Assembly (NCBI RefSeq): GCF_013374115.1
Contig: NZ_AP022673.1
Coordinates: 2,074,501-2,138,500 of the forward strand
Source of the DNA: Sphingomonas sp. HMP9
Lineage (GTDB): Bacteria > Pseudomonadota > Alphaproteobacteria > Sphingomonadales > Sphingomonadaceae
DNA: 64,000 nucleotides
Direction: 5' to 3'
Position 1 is the first letter of the stretch, and the number at the start of each line of letters is the position of its first letter. This document shows positions 27,383 to 35,513 of the stretch, piece by piece. Both the position numbers and the translations under genes were made by a program. The notes under the pieces were generated by a model. The model saw only the letters and a program-made list of their open reading frames with translations. It had not been told where the DNA came from and made no database searches.

Positions 27383-29986
27383 ATGGCCAATCCCGCCCCT
27401 ACCCCCATGATGACGCAGTATCTCGGCCTGAAGGCGGAGGCGGACGACTGCCTGCTGTTCTACCGCATGGGCGATTTCTTCGAATTGTTCATGGACGATG
27501 CGCGGATCGCGGCGGGGGTACTCGACATCGCGCTGACCGCGCGCGGCGAGCATGAGGGCAAGCCGATCCCGATGTGCGGTGTGCCGGTGCATGCCGCGAC
27601 GGTTTATCTGCAACGCCTGATCAAGGCAGGCCACCGCGTCGCGATCGCCGAACAGGTCGAGAGCCCCGCCGAGGCCAAGGCGCGCGGCGGCTCCAAGGCG
27701 CTTGTCGCGCGCGCGATCGTCCGCGTCGTCACCGCCGGCACGCTGACCGAGGAGGCGCTGCTCGACGCCCGCAGCGACAATTGGTGCGTCGCGATCGGAG
27801 AGGTCGGCGGATCGGTGGCGATCGCCGCCGCCGACGTCTCGACCGGCCGGTTCGAGATCGTCGAGGTCGCGGCCGACGCGGTCGACGCCGAGCTCGCACG
27901 GCTCGGCGCGGCGGAAGTCGTCGCCGCGGAGGCGAGCGTGTTCGCGGAGGCTGCCACCACGCTCCGGCCCAAGCTCGACTTCGACAGCGCCGCGGGCGAG
28001 GCCCGTCTAAAGCGGCTCTACGGCGTCGCGACGCTCGACGGATTCGGCCAGTTCGGCCGCGCCTCGCTCGCCGCGGCGGGCGGGCTGGTCGCGTATCTCG
28101 AGCATAATGCCAAGGGCACGATGCCCTTCCTGCGCCCGCCGCGGATCGGCCGCGCCGCCGAAACGATGGCGATCGACGCGGCCACGCGCGAGAGCCTCGA
28201 GCTAACCTGCACCACCGGCGGCGTCCGCAAGGGCAGCCTGCTCGACGCGGTCGACCGGACCGTCACGGGCGCGGGCGCGCGGTTGCTCGGGGCGGATCTC
28301 GGTGCACCGCTGATGGATGCAGGCGCGATCGATGCGCGGCTCGATCTCGTCCGGCTGTTCCATGACGACCAGGCCGCGCGCGAGCGGTTGCGTTCGACGC
28401 TGCGTGCGTTGCCGGACATCGGCCGTGCGCTCGGCCGGCTGGCTGCGGGGCGTGGTGGCCCGCGCGATCTCGGCCAGTTGCGCGACGGGCTTGACGGCGC
28501 ATGGAGCCTTGGCGAGCGGCTCGACGGGATCGACACGCCGCCGCCGCTGCTCCGCGACATCGCGCCACGGTTGCGCGGGCATGGCGCGCTGATCGACCTG
28601 CTCAAGCGTGCGCTGGTGCCGTCGCCGCCGATCGAGGCGTCCGATGGCGGGTACATCGCGGCAGGCTATGACGCGGCGCTCGACGACCTGCGCGATGCGG
28701 GCGCAGGCGGCCGGCGTGCGATCGCCGCGCTGGAGGCCGAGTTCCGCACCAGCACCGGCGTCACCGCGCTGAAGATCCGCCACAACGGCGTGCTCGGTTA
28801 TCATGTCGAGGTGCCCGCGCGCGCCGCCGATCCGCTGATGAAGCCCGACAGCGGCTTCACGCATCGCCAGACGCTGGCGGGTGTCGTGCGGTTCAACACG
28901 CCCGCGCTGCACGAGGTCGCGGCGAAGGTCTCGCAATCCGGCGCGCATGCGCTGGCCGCGGAATCGGCGCATCTGGAGGACCTGACCGCGCAGGCGCTGG
29001 CGTCGCGCGAGGCGATTGCGGCGACCGCGGATGCACTCGCGCGGCTCGACGTCGCGGCCGGCCTGGCCGAACGCGCGGCGGAAGGCGCGTGGGCACGGCC
29101 GTCGCTGGTCGATCATGCGTGCTTCGAGATCGAAGGCGGGCGGCATCCGGTGGTCGAGGCCGCGGTGGCGAAATCGGGCGACCGGTTCGTCGCGAACGAC
29201 TGCAACCTGTCCGAAAGCTCGCGGCTGTGGCTCGTCACCGGCCCGAACATGGGCGGCAAATCGACCTTCCTGCGCCAGAACGCGCTGATCGCGGTGCTGG
29301 CACAAGCGGGCTCCTACGTGCCCGCGACCAAGGCGACGCTCGGTCTCGTCGACCGGCTGTTCAGCCGCGTCGGTGCGTCGGACAATCTCGCGCGCGGCCG
29401 CTCGACCTTCATGGTCGAGATGGTCGAGACCGCGGCGATCCTCGCGCAGGCAACGCCGCGGTCGTTCGTGATCCTCGACGAGGTCGGGCGCGGCACCTCG
29501 ACCTATGACGGGCTCGCGATCGCGTGGGCGGTGGTCGAGGCGATCCATGAGGACAACCGGTGCAGGTGTCTGTTCGCGACGCATTATCATGAGCTGACGC
29601 GGCTCGCCGAACGCTGCGAGGCGCTGTCGCTGCATCACGTCCGCGCGCGCGAGTGGAAGGGCGAGCTGGTGTTGCTCCACGAACTCGCCGACGGCCCGGC
29701 GGATCGCAGCTACGGGCTCGCGGTCGCGCGGCTCGCGGGCATGTCGCCGGTGACGGTCGCGCGCGCGAAGGCGGTGCTGGCGAAACTCGAGGCGGGCCGC
29801 GCGAAGACCGGCGGGATCGCCGCGGGGCTCGACGACCTGCCGCTGTTCGCCGCCGCGGCGCAGGTCGAGGAGGTCGCCTGCGACATGCTGCGCGAGGATC
29901 TGGCGAAACTCGACATCGACGCGATGAGCCCGCGCGATGCGCTCGACGCGCTGTACCGGTTGAAGGCGCTCGCCAACGAGGGGTGA
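27383..29986 (+). CDS. mutS: DNA mismatch repair protein MutS
   Basis: Recognises mispaired bases and starts repair with MutL. The 867-residue protein has the N-terminal mismatch-reading domain with the Phe-x-Glu motif in MGDFFELFMDDA, connector and lever domains, then the ABC ATPase: Walker A TGPNMGGKST near residue 618, Walker B FVILDEVGRGTSTYDG near 694, and the conserved FATHYHEL. The C-terminal RLAGMSPVTVARAKAVL belongs to the helix-turn-helix dimer region. Length is normal. The gene stands alone between repeat elements. Confidence 0.98.
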   Translation: MANPAPTPMMTQYLGLKAEADDCLLFYRMGDFFELFMDDARIAAGVLDIALTARGEHEGKPIPMCGVPVHAATVYLQRLIKAGHRVAIAEQVESPAEAKARGGSKALVARAIVRVVTAGTLTEEALLDARSDNWCVAIGEVGGSVAIAAADVSTGRFEIVEVAADAVDAELARLGAAEVVAAEASVFAEAATTLRPKLDFDSAAGEARLKRLYGVATLDGFGQFGRASLAAAGGLVAYLEHNAKGTMPFLRPPRIGRAAETMAIDAATRESLELTCTTGGVRKGSLLDAVDRTVTGAGARLLGADLGAPLMDAGAIDARLDLVRLFHDDQAARERLRSTLRALPDIGRALGRLAAGRGGPRDLGQLRDGLDGAWSLGERLDGIDTPPPLLRDIAPRLRGHGALIDLLKRALVPSPPIEASDGGYIAAGYDAALDDLRDAGAGGRRAIAALEAEFRTSTGVTALKIRHNGVLGYHVEVPARAADPLMKPDSGFTHRQTLAGVVRFNTPALHEVAAKVSQSGAHALAAESAHLEDLTAQALASREAIAATADALARLDVAAGLAERAAEGAWARPSLVDHACFEIEGGRHPVVEAAVAKSGDRFVANDCNLSESSRLWLVTGPNMGGKSTFLRQNALIAVLAQAGSYVPATKATLGLVDRLFSRVGASDNLARGRSTFMVEMVETAAILAQATPRSFVILDEVGRGTSTYDGLAIAWAVVEAIHEDNRCRCLFATHYHELTRLAERCEALSLHHVRAREWKGELVLLHELADGPADRSYGLAVARLAGMSPVTVARAKAVLAKLEAGRAKTGGIAAGLDDLPLFAAAAQVEEVACDMLREDLAKLDIDAMSPRDALDALYRLKALANEG

Positions 29987-30006
29987 TTCCCCTGCCCCCG
30001 ACACGC

Positions 30007-30089
30007 CGTCATCCTGGGCTCGACCCAGGATCCAGCGTAACTGACCGCAGCATCTGCCGCTCTGGATCCCAGCTTTCGCTGGGATGACG
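30007..30089. repeat. Inverted-repeat element, GTCATCCTGGGC type
   Basis: CGTCATCCTGGGCTCGACCC then AGGATCCAG at the left, and CTGGATCC then CAGCTTTCGCTGGGATGACG at the right. The two stems are not the same sequence, yet the GTCATCC ends and inward GGATCCA are kept. It lies between mutS and the cation exporter gene. Confidence 0.87.
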
Positions 30090-30187
30090 AAGAGGGATTG
30101 GGGAACGCATAGCGTGTTGATCTCGCGTCCTAGTATCTCACGACAGGTCGATGCTAGGCGGCCACCGGATTTAGCGGAGTGCGGGCC

Positions 30188-31168
30188 TTGGGCGGACATC
30201 ATCACGGGCATGACCATGGCCATTCGCACGGGGGCCATTCGCACGGGGGCCATTCGCACGGAGGCCATGCGCATGGCGGCCACAGCCACGCCCCAGCCTC
30301 GTTCGACCGCGCCTTCGCGATCGGCATCGGGCTCAACATCGTGTTCGTCGCAGTCGAGGCGGTGGTCGGCCTGCGGATCGACTCGGTCGCGCTGCTCGCC
30401 GACGCGGGCCACAACCTGTCCGACGTGCTCGGCCTCGTCGTCGCCTGGGGCGGGACGATGCTCGCACGGACTGCGCCGACCAAGCGCTTCACCTATGGGC
30501 TGAAGGGCTCGACGATCCTCGCCGCGCTCACCAACGCGCTGCTGTTGATGGTCGCGCTCGGTGCGATCGTGCTGGAGGCGTCGCAGCGATTCTCCGACCC
30601 TGCCCCCACCGCAGGCCTGACCGTGTCGATGGTCGCGGGCGTCGGTATCGCGGTCAACGCGATCACCGCCTGGATGTTCGCACGCGGACGCAAGGGCGAC
30701 GTCAATATCCGCGGCGCCTATCTCCATATGGCCGCCGACGCGCTCGTCTCCGCGGGCGTGGTGATCGCGGGGCTGATGATCTGGCGGACCGGGCTCAGCT
30801 GGATCGATCCGGCGGTCAGCATCGTCATCGCGATCCTCATCTTCTGGCAGACCTGGGGCCTGCTCCGCGAGACGGTCGAGATGTCGCTGTCCGCCGTCCC
30901 GCGCGGGATCGCGTTCGACGATGTCGATGCCGCGCTGTGCGGCCTGCCCGGCGTCACCGGGATCCACGATCTCCACATCTGGCCGATGAGCACGACCGAA
31001 CCGGTGCTGACCGCACATCTGGTGATGCCCGGCGGCCACCCGGGCGATCATTTCCTGAGCGATGCCAGGACGATGCTCCACGACCGGTTCGGGATCGGCC
31101 ACGCCACGCTGCAAGTCGAGACCGGGGGCGACCATGATTGCTCGATGGCGGACGCGGCGACGGTTTGA
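30188..31168 (+). CDS. Cation diffusion facilitator with His-rich N-terminus
   Basis: A 326-residue metal exporter of the CDF family, moving zinc or a similar divalent ion out of the cytoplasm. The first 40 residues are His- and Gly-rich with repeated GGHSH units. Six membrane helices follow, with the site-A motifs LLADAGHNLSD in helix 2 and MAADALVSAG in helix 5, and a C-terminal cytoplasmic ferredoxin-like domain (GVTGIHDLHIWPMS). Start is TTG 30188, eight bases after GGAG; GTG 30179 is less well spaced. The His tract is encoded by 15-bp tandem repeats at about 30227-30286. Confidence 0.93.
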   Translation: MGGHHHGHDHGHSHGGHSHGGHSHGGHAHGGHSHAPASFDRAFAIGIGLNIVFVAVEAVVGLRIDSVALLADAGHNLSDVLGLVVAWGGTMLARTAPTKRFTYGLKGSTILAALTNALLLMVALGAIVLEASQRFSDPAPTAGLTVSMVAGVGIAVNAITAWMFARGRKGDVNIRGAYLHMAADALVSAGVVIAGLMIWRTGLSWIDPAVSIVIAILIFWQTWGLLRETVEMSLSAVPRGIAFDDVDAALCGLPGVTGIHDLHIWPMSTTEPVLTAHLVMPGGHPGDHFLSDARTMLHDRFGIGHATLQVETGGDHDCSMADAATV

Positions 31169-31220
31169 ACTTTTACGAGTGCGCGGGTGTTGTGCCAACA
31201 TAGATCAGGAGCACTTACCC

Positions 31221-31643
31221 ATGAAGAAGCATTTCATCGCCGCCTTGATGTCGGTCGCTGTCGTTGCCCCCGCCATGATCCCCGTCGAAGCCACCGCGCA
31301 ACGTCGTGACGATCGGCGGGACGATCGGCGGTACGACAATAACCGTCGCGACGACCGCAACTGGCGCGGCGACAACGATCGCAACTGGGATCCGTCGCGC
31401 AGCTACCAGAACGGCAATTACCGCGAGCGTAAGCTCAGCCGCAACGACCGCATCTATCGCGGCAAGGACGGCCGCGCCTATTGCAAGCGCAACGACGGCA
31501 CGACCGGTCTGGTGATCGGTGCGCTCGGCGGCGGCGTGCTGGCCAACCTGATCGGTGGCGGGACGCTCGGCACGCTGGCGGGTGCCGGCGGCGGCGCACT
31601 GCTGGGCCGGTCGGTGGACCGCGGCAACGTGAAGTGCCGCTGA
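31221..31643 (+). CDS. Exported glycine-zipper protein
   Basis: A 140-residue secreted protein. A signal peptide (MKKHFIAALMSVAVVAP to about residue 26, ending near ATAQ) is followed by an Arg/Asp-rich low-complexity stretch RRDDRRDDRRYDNN and then a C-terminal glycine-zipper segment (GALGGGVLANLIGGG, GAGGGALLG) of the type found in outer-membrane-associated 17-kDa-like proteins. AGGAG lies ten bases before ATG 31221. A terminator follows. Function unknown; envelope location is likely. Confidence 0.85.
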   Translation: MKKHFIAALMSVAVVAPAMIPVEATAQRRDDRRDDRRYDNNRRDDRNWRGDNDRNWDPSRSYQNGNYRERKLSRNDRIYRGKDGRAYCKRNDGTTGLVIGALGGGVLANLIGGGTLGTLAGAGGGALLGRSVDRGNVKCR

Positions 31644-31674
31644 GCTTCGACCGAAGCCTGAAGGAATGACAAAG

Positions 31675-31702
31675 CGGCGGCCGAGCGATCGGCCGCCGTT
31701 TT
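31675..31702 (+). terminator. Terminator after the glycine-zipper gene
   Basis: A perfect 10-bp stem CGGCGGCCGA / TCGGCCGCCG with a GCGA loop, followed by TTTT. It lies 32 bases after the stop and just before the convergent end of mntH. Confidence 0.87.
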
Positions 31703-31707
31703 GATAT

Positions 31708-33024
31708 CTAGAGCATACCGTACAGCAAGGTGCCGTTCAGGCCGATGATCACCGCGGCGATCACCCAGGCAAGAATCCTGAGCCAGGCCGGGCTGACGAG
31801 CGTGCCCATGATCGTCCGATCGCCGGTGAACTTGACGAGCGGGACCACCGCGAACGGAAGTTGCAGGCTGAGCACGACCTGGCTCAGCACTAGCAGCCTG
31901 GTCGCCCCTGCATCGCCTGATGCGCCGACCACGAACACCGCGGGCACGATCGCGAGCAACCGCGTCACGAGCCGCCGCGCCCAGACCGGCATGCGCAGGT
32001 TGAGGAAGCCCTCCATCACGATCTGACCCGCGAGCGTGCCCGTCACCGTCGAGTTCTGCCCCGACGCCAGCAGCGCGACCGCGAACAGCACGCTCGCCGC
32101 GCCCATCCCGAGCATGGGGGCGAGCAGCTGATACGCCTGGTCGATCTCGGCGACGTCGGTGCGGCCCGCGACATGGAAGGTCGCCGCCGCCAGGATCAGG
32201 ATCGCGGCGTTGATGAAGAACGCCAGACCCAGCGCCACCGTGCCGTCGATCGTCGCCATCGTGATCGCGTCGCGCTTGCCCGCGTCGTCCCTGGCGAACG
32301 CGCGGGTCTGCACGATCGACGAGTGGAGGTAGAGATTGTGCGGCATCACGGTCGCACCGAGGATGCCGATCGCGATGTAGAGCATCGCCGGGTTGGTCAC
32401 GATCTGCGTCGTCGGGACGAGGCCGCCTAGCACGCCCGCCATGTCGGGCCGCGCCAGGAACAGCTCGAAGATGAAGCATCCGGCGATGATCACCAGCAAC
32501 GAGACGACGAACGCCTCCAGCTTGCGGAACCCGAAGCGTTGCAGCGCGAGGATCAGGAACACGTCGAGCGCGGTCAGGACGACGCCGTAGACGAGCGGCA
32601 GGCCGAACAGCAGCTTCAGCGCGATCGCCGTGCCGAGCACTTCGGCGAGGTCGCAGGCGATGATCGCAATCTCGCAGAGGAACCAGAGCACGACCGAGAC
32701 CGGCTTCGAATATTGCGCGCGGCAGGCCTGGGCGAGATCGAGCCCGGCAACGATCCCGAGCCGCGCGGACAGCGCTTGCAGCACCATCGCCATCAGGTTC
32801 GACAGCAGCACCACCGACAGCAACGTGTAGCCGAACGCCGACCCGCCGGCGATGTCGGTCGCCCAGTTGCCGGGGTCCATATAGCCGACCGCGACCATGT
32901 AGCCCGGCCCGACGAACGCGAACAGCCGCCGCCAGAACGACGCGCCCTCGGGGATGACGATGGTCCGATGACTCTCGGCGAGCGAGTTGGCGAAGTCCGA
33001 GGCGGGAAGATTGGGCGCTGACAT
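31708..33024 (-). CDS. mntH: Nramp-family divalent metal transporter
   Basis: Proton-coupled importer of manganese, and to a lesser degree iron, in the inner membrane. The 438-residue protein has about eleven helices with the metal-site motif [13 protein letters not shown] in helix 1 and [16 protein letters not shown] in helix 6, plus the [19 protein letters not shown] signature. ATG 33024 begins [11 protein letters not shown]. The frame runs open for 42 more codons upstream, but that part crosses a degenerate repeat. The adjacent His-rich exporter gives a metal import and export neighbourhood, separated by one gene. Confidence 0.95.
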   Translation of the reverse strand: MSAPNLPASDFANSLAESHRTIVIPEGASFWRRLFAFVGPGYMVAVGYMDPGNWATDIAGGSAFGYTLLSVVLLSNLMAMVLQALSARLGIVAGLDLAQACRAQYSKPVSVVLWFLCEIAIIACDLAEVLGTAIALKLLFGLPLVYGVVLTALDVFLILALQRFGFRKLEAFVVSLLVIIAGCFIFELFLARPDMAGVLGGLVPTTQIVTNPAMLYIAIGILGATVMPHNLYLHSSIVQTRAFARDDAGKRDAITMATIDGTVALGLAFFINAAILILAAATFHVAGRTDVAEIDQAYQLLAPMLGMGAASVLFAVALLASGQNSTVTGTLAGQIVMEGFLNLRMPVWARRLVTRLLAIVPAVFVVGASGDAGATRLLVLSQVVLSLQLPFAVVPLVKFTGDRTIMGTLVSPAWLRILAWVIAAVIIGLNGTLLYGML

Positions 33025-33105
33025 CGGGGGCTGCTTTGCCGGACGGGGCGAGCGAGAACAAGCGCTTGCGTCCGGGCGGACCGTCAAAGTCGCCCTCTCC
33101 CCGTC

Positions 33106-33189
33106 CGTCACCCCAACGAAAGCTGGGGTGTCCCGGTTGGCGGGTGTCACGGCTCGAACGGGAAGATCTCAGCGTTCGCTGGAATGACG
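33106..33189. repeat. Degenerate inverted-repeat element
   Basis: CGTCACCCCAACGAAAGCTG then GGGTGTCC at the left and AGCGTTCGCTGGAATGACG at the right. The ends and hairpins are recognisable but eroded compared with the 30007 element. It lies upstream of mntH, between it and the end of the glycosylase gene. Confidence 0.6.
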
Positions 33190-33208
33190 GGGGCGGGGAA
33201 GCCTCCCC

Positions 33209-33832
33209 TCAGATCACCTTCATGTCCGCCTGGTAATGATGCCACGCGAAGATCGCCGCCGCGCCGCGGTGCGGGCGCCAGGCCTCCGCCACTTCGCGCG
33301 TCAGCTTCTCGCTCGGCCGGGTCTCGTGGCCGAGGATCCGGCCGACCTCGATCTGGATCGCCAGGTCGCCCGCGGGCCAGATGTCGGTCCGCCCTTCCGC
33401 GAACAACAGGTAGATCTCCGCCGACCAGCGGCCGATCCCCTTGACGCGGACCAGCGCGGCGATCGCCTCCTCGTCATCCTCGGGCAGGTTGGCGAGATCG
33501 AGCCGGCCGCTCGTCACCTCATCGGCGAGGCTGCGCGCATAGCCGAGCTTCTGGCGCGACAGGCCGGCGCTGCGCAGCGTCTCGTCGCTGGCGGCGGCGA
33601 TCTTCGCCGGATCGCCCGCGCCGCCGACGACCGCGTCGAGCTTGTTCCAGACCGCCGCCGCCGAGGCGACGCTCACCTGCTGCCCGACGATCGTGCGCAG
33701 CAACGTCGCGAAACCGCGTTCGCTGATCCGCGGCGCGGGGTGGCCGGCATTGCCGACCGCGACCGCAAAGGCGGGCTCGATCTCGCACAAGGCCGCCATC
33801 GCGGTTTTGAGCTGGTCTGCGTTCAGGCCCAT
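33209..33832 (-). CDS. DNA-3-methyladenine glycosylase II (AlkA-type)
   Basis: Base-excision enzyme that removes alkylated purines from DNA. The 207-residue protein is the short HhH-GPD form: TLLRTIVGQQVSVASAAAVW, then the helix-hairpin-helix LVRVKGIGRWSAEIYLLFA and the catalytic Asp in PAGDLAIQ. I use ATG 33832 (MGLNADQ); ATG 33853 in frame adds MALGSSI and neither has a clear ribosome site. It is divergent from the ferredoxin gene. The function is a family call; substrate range is unknown. Confidence 0.88.
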   Translation of the reverse strand: MGLNADQLKTAMAALCEIEPAFAVAVGNAGHPAPRISERGFATLLRTIVGQQVSVASAAAVWNKLDAVVGGAGDPAKIAAASDETLRSAGLSRQKLGYARSLADEVTSGRLDLANLPEDDEEAIAALVRVKGIGRWSAEIYLLFAEGRTDIWPAGDLAIQIEVGRILGHETRPSEKLTREVAEAWRPHRGAAAIFAWHHYQADMKVI

Positions 33833-33892
33833 GATGCTTGATCCCAGCGCCATGCAACGGCATGAACGATCGTAGATTTTTCGGAGAATGAC

Positions 33893-34210
33893 ATGCCCAA
33901 GCTTATCGTCGTGACGCGCGAAGGGGAAGAACGCGAGATCATCGGCGAAGCGGGCCTTTCGGTGATGGAAGTCATCCGCGACGCCGGCATCGACGAGATC
34001 CTGGCGCTGTGCGGCGGCTGCTGCTCGTGCGCCACCTGCCACGTCCATGTCGACCCGGAGTTTGCGGCCAAACTGAAGCCGATGGGGCCGGACGAGGACG
34101 ACCTGCTCGATTCGACCAGCGACCGCGATGCGGGATCGCGACTGTCGTGCCAGATCGAGCTGACCGATGCGCTGGATGGCCTGAAGGTCCGCATCGCCGC
34201 GGAGGACTGA
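33893..34210 (+). CDS. Adrenodoxin-type [2Fe-2S] ferredoxin
   Basis: A 105-residue electron carrier. The cluster ligands are in [14 protein letters not shown] (Cys-x5-Cys-x2-Cys) with the fourth Cys in SRLSCQIEL, the vertebrate/Pdx-type pattern. The product is acidic, and the DEDDLLDST stretch is the usual interaction helix. TCGGAGA precedes ATG 33893. Such ferredoxins serve P450s or iron-sulfur assembly; the CYP153-like gene at 15317 is a possible partner, but the two are far apart and this is only inference. Confidence 0.93.
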   Translation: MPKLIVVTREGEEREIIGEAGLSVMEVIRDAGIDEILALCGGCCSCATCHVHVDPEFAAKLKPMGPDEDDLLDSTSDRDAGSRLSCQIELTDALDGLKVRIAAED

Positions 34211-34217
34211 CGGGAAT

Positions 34218-34365
34218 CCCTCTCCCCGCCGGAGAGAGGGAGGGAGGCGCTCTTGCGCCGGAAGGGAGGGGGGCGTTGGGACGAACCGTCCCGAGCCTCA
34301 AGCCCCTCACCCTTCCCGCCGCAAGCGCGGCGGGCCCCTTCCCTCTCCCCGGCGGGGAGAGGGAG
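34218..34365. repeat. Inverted-repeat element, CCTCTCCCC type
   Basis: Arms CCCTCTCCCCGCCGGAGAGA and CTCTCCCCGGCGGGGAGAGG mirror each other, with an inner CCTTCCCGCCGCAAGCGCGG hairpin. Same family as 1417-1564. It lies between the convergent ferredoxin and methyltransferase genes, where it could act as a two-way transcription end. Confidence 0.85.
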
Positions 34366-34371
34366 CTCAGG

Positions 34372-35115
34372 TCACCGCGTCGTCACGGCATACAACGCGA
34401 TCGCCGCGGCGTTCGAGACGTTGAGGCTCTCGACCTTCTCCGAGATCGGCAGCTTCGCCAGCTCGTCGCAATGCTGCTCGGTATTCTGCCGCATGCCCTC
34501 GCCCTCGGCGCCGAGCACGATCGCGATCCGCTGCGTGCCCATCGCTTCCGACAGCGTCTGCGTCGCGTGGCCGGTCAGCCCGATCCGCCAGAAGCCCGCC
34601 GCAGCGATTTCTTCCAGCGCGCGGGCAAGGTTCACCACCCGGATCCAAGGCACCGATTCGAGCGCACCCGAAGCCGCCCGAGCGATCGTCCCCGATTCCG
34701 GCGGCGCATTGCGGTCCGGCGTAATGATCCCCAGCGCATCGAACGCCGCTGCCGACCGCAGGATCGCGCCGACGTTATGCGGATCGGTCACGCCGTCCAG
34801 GATCACCAGCGGGCGATTGTCGTCCTTGCCGTGCTCGAGCAAGTCGGCCAGCCACATGTCCTCGAGCGGCTCGACCTCGATCACCACGCCCTGGTGCGGT
34901 GCGTCGCCCGGCACCAGTCGCGCCAGATCCGCCGCCTCGGCATAGGTCACCGGTACGTCGGCGGGCAGGTCGAACCCCGCCAGCGCCTCGCGCGTGCCGA
35001 GAATCTTGCGCACCGTGCGCTCCGGATTGGCGAGCGCCGCCCCGACTGCGTGCTTGCCCCAGAAGCGGGGGCGGCCTGCTGGCGCCTTGCTCGGCCTGTG
35101 TCCCTTGCGTGCCAT
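34372..35115 (-). CDS. rlmB: TrmH/RlmB-family rRNA 2'-O-methyltransferase
   Basis: SPOUT-class methyltransferase, most likely the one methylating a guanosine ribose of 23S rRNA. The 247-residue protein has the N-terminal substrate-binding domain (FWGKHAVGAALANPERTV), then the knotted catalytic domain: LDGVTDPHNVGAILRSA, VLGAEGEGM and PISEKVESLNVSNAAAIALY, the three SPOUT motifs. ATG 35115 begins MARKGHRPSKAP with a basic tail. The gene name is a family call; RlmB and closely related TrmH proteins are hard to tell apart. Confidence 0.9.
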   Translation of the reverse strand: MARKGHRPSKAPAGRPRFWGKHAVGAALANPERTVRKILGTREALAGFDLPADVPVTYAEAADLARLVPGDAPHQGVVIEVEPLEDMWLADLLEHGKDDNRPLVILDGVTDPHNVGAILRSAAAFDALGIITPDRNAPPESGTIARAASGALESVPWIRVVNLARALEEIAAAGFWRIGLTGHATQTLSEAMGTQRIAIVLGAEGEGMRQNTEQHCDELAKLPISEKVESLNVSNAAAIALYAVTTR

Positions 35116-35286
35116 GTTCGCTCTCTATGTCGTCGATGTGAGTGTATGTATGGGGCGTCCTTGTCGGCAATCGGGCCGCGCGGCAACACCGAACCATGAA
35201 ACTTCGCAAAACCTGCGTTGACACACAGGGCGCGCTTCGCCATTGAGCCGCCTCGCTTGAGAGAGCGACGTTCGCAAGAGCGGCCT

Positions 35287-35373
35287 GGACAGGTGGCCGA
35301 GTGGTTAAAGGCAGCAGACTGTAAATCTGCCGGAGTTTCTCCTACGTAGGTTCGAACCCTACCCTGTCCACCA
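35287..35373 (+). tRNA. tRNA-Tyr (GTA)
   Basis: The acceptor arms GGACAGG (35287-35293) and CCTGTCC (35363-35369) pair fully; the discriminator is A and CCA is encoded at 35371-35373. The anticodon stem GCAGA/TCTGC encloses CTGTAAA, giving anticodon GTA at 35321-35323. The TTCGAACC loop and a long variable arm of a class II tRNA are present, which fits bacterial tRNA-Tyr. A position-34 G makes it a target of queuosine, matching queG and gluQ in this window. Confidence 0.97.
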
Positions 35374-35399
35374 CCGCCTCATGGCGGTGATGGGATTTT
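35372..35399 (+). terminator. Possible terminator after tRNA-Tyr
   Basis: A 7-bp perfect stem CACCGCC / GGCGGTG with a TCAT loop, then ATGGGATTTT. It starts within the CCA end of the tRNA. The T tract is short and delayed, so efficiency is uncertain. Confidence 0.5.
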
Positions 35400-35513
35400 C
35401 CAAAATCAAGGCGTTGATCGCCGACATTCTTTTCCGAAGCGGGAAGGAAGTCCGCGTGACATCGGCTCGTGGACGGCTAGGATCACCGCCACCGTAACGA
35501 TTTCGGAAATCGC

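Noticed and set aside
28202..31201. A 999-codon open frame on the minus strand opposite mutS and the cation exporter
   Set aside because: It is antisense to two well-recognised genes, is extremely Arg/Asp/Gln/His-rich as expected of a shadow frame in G+C-rich DNA, and shows no domain.
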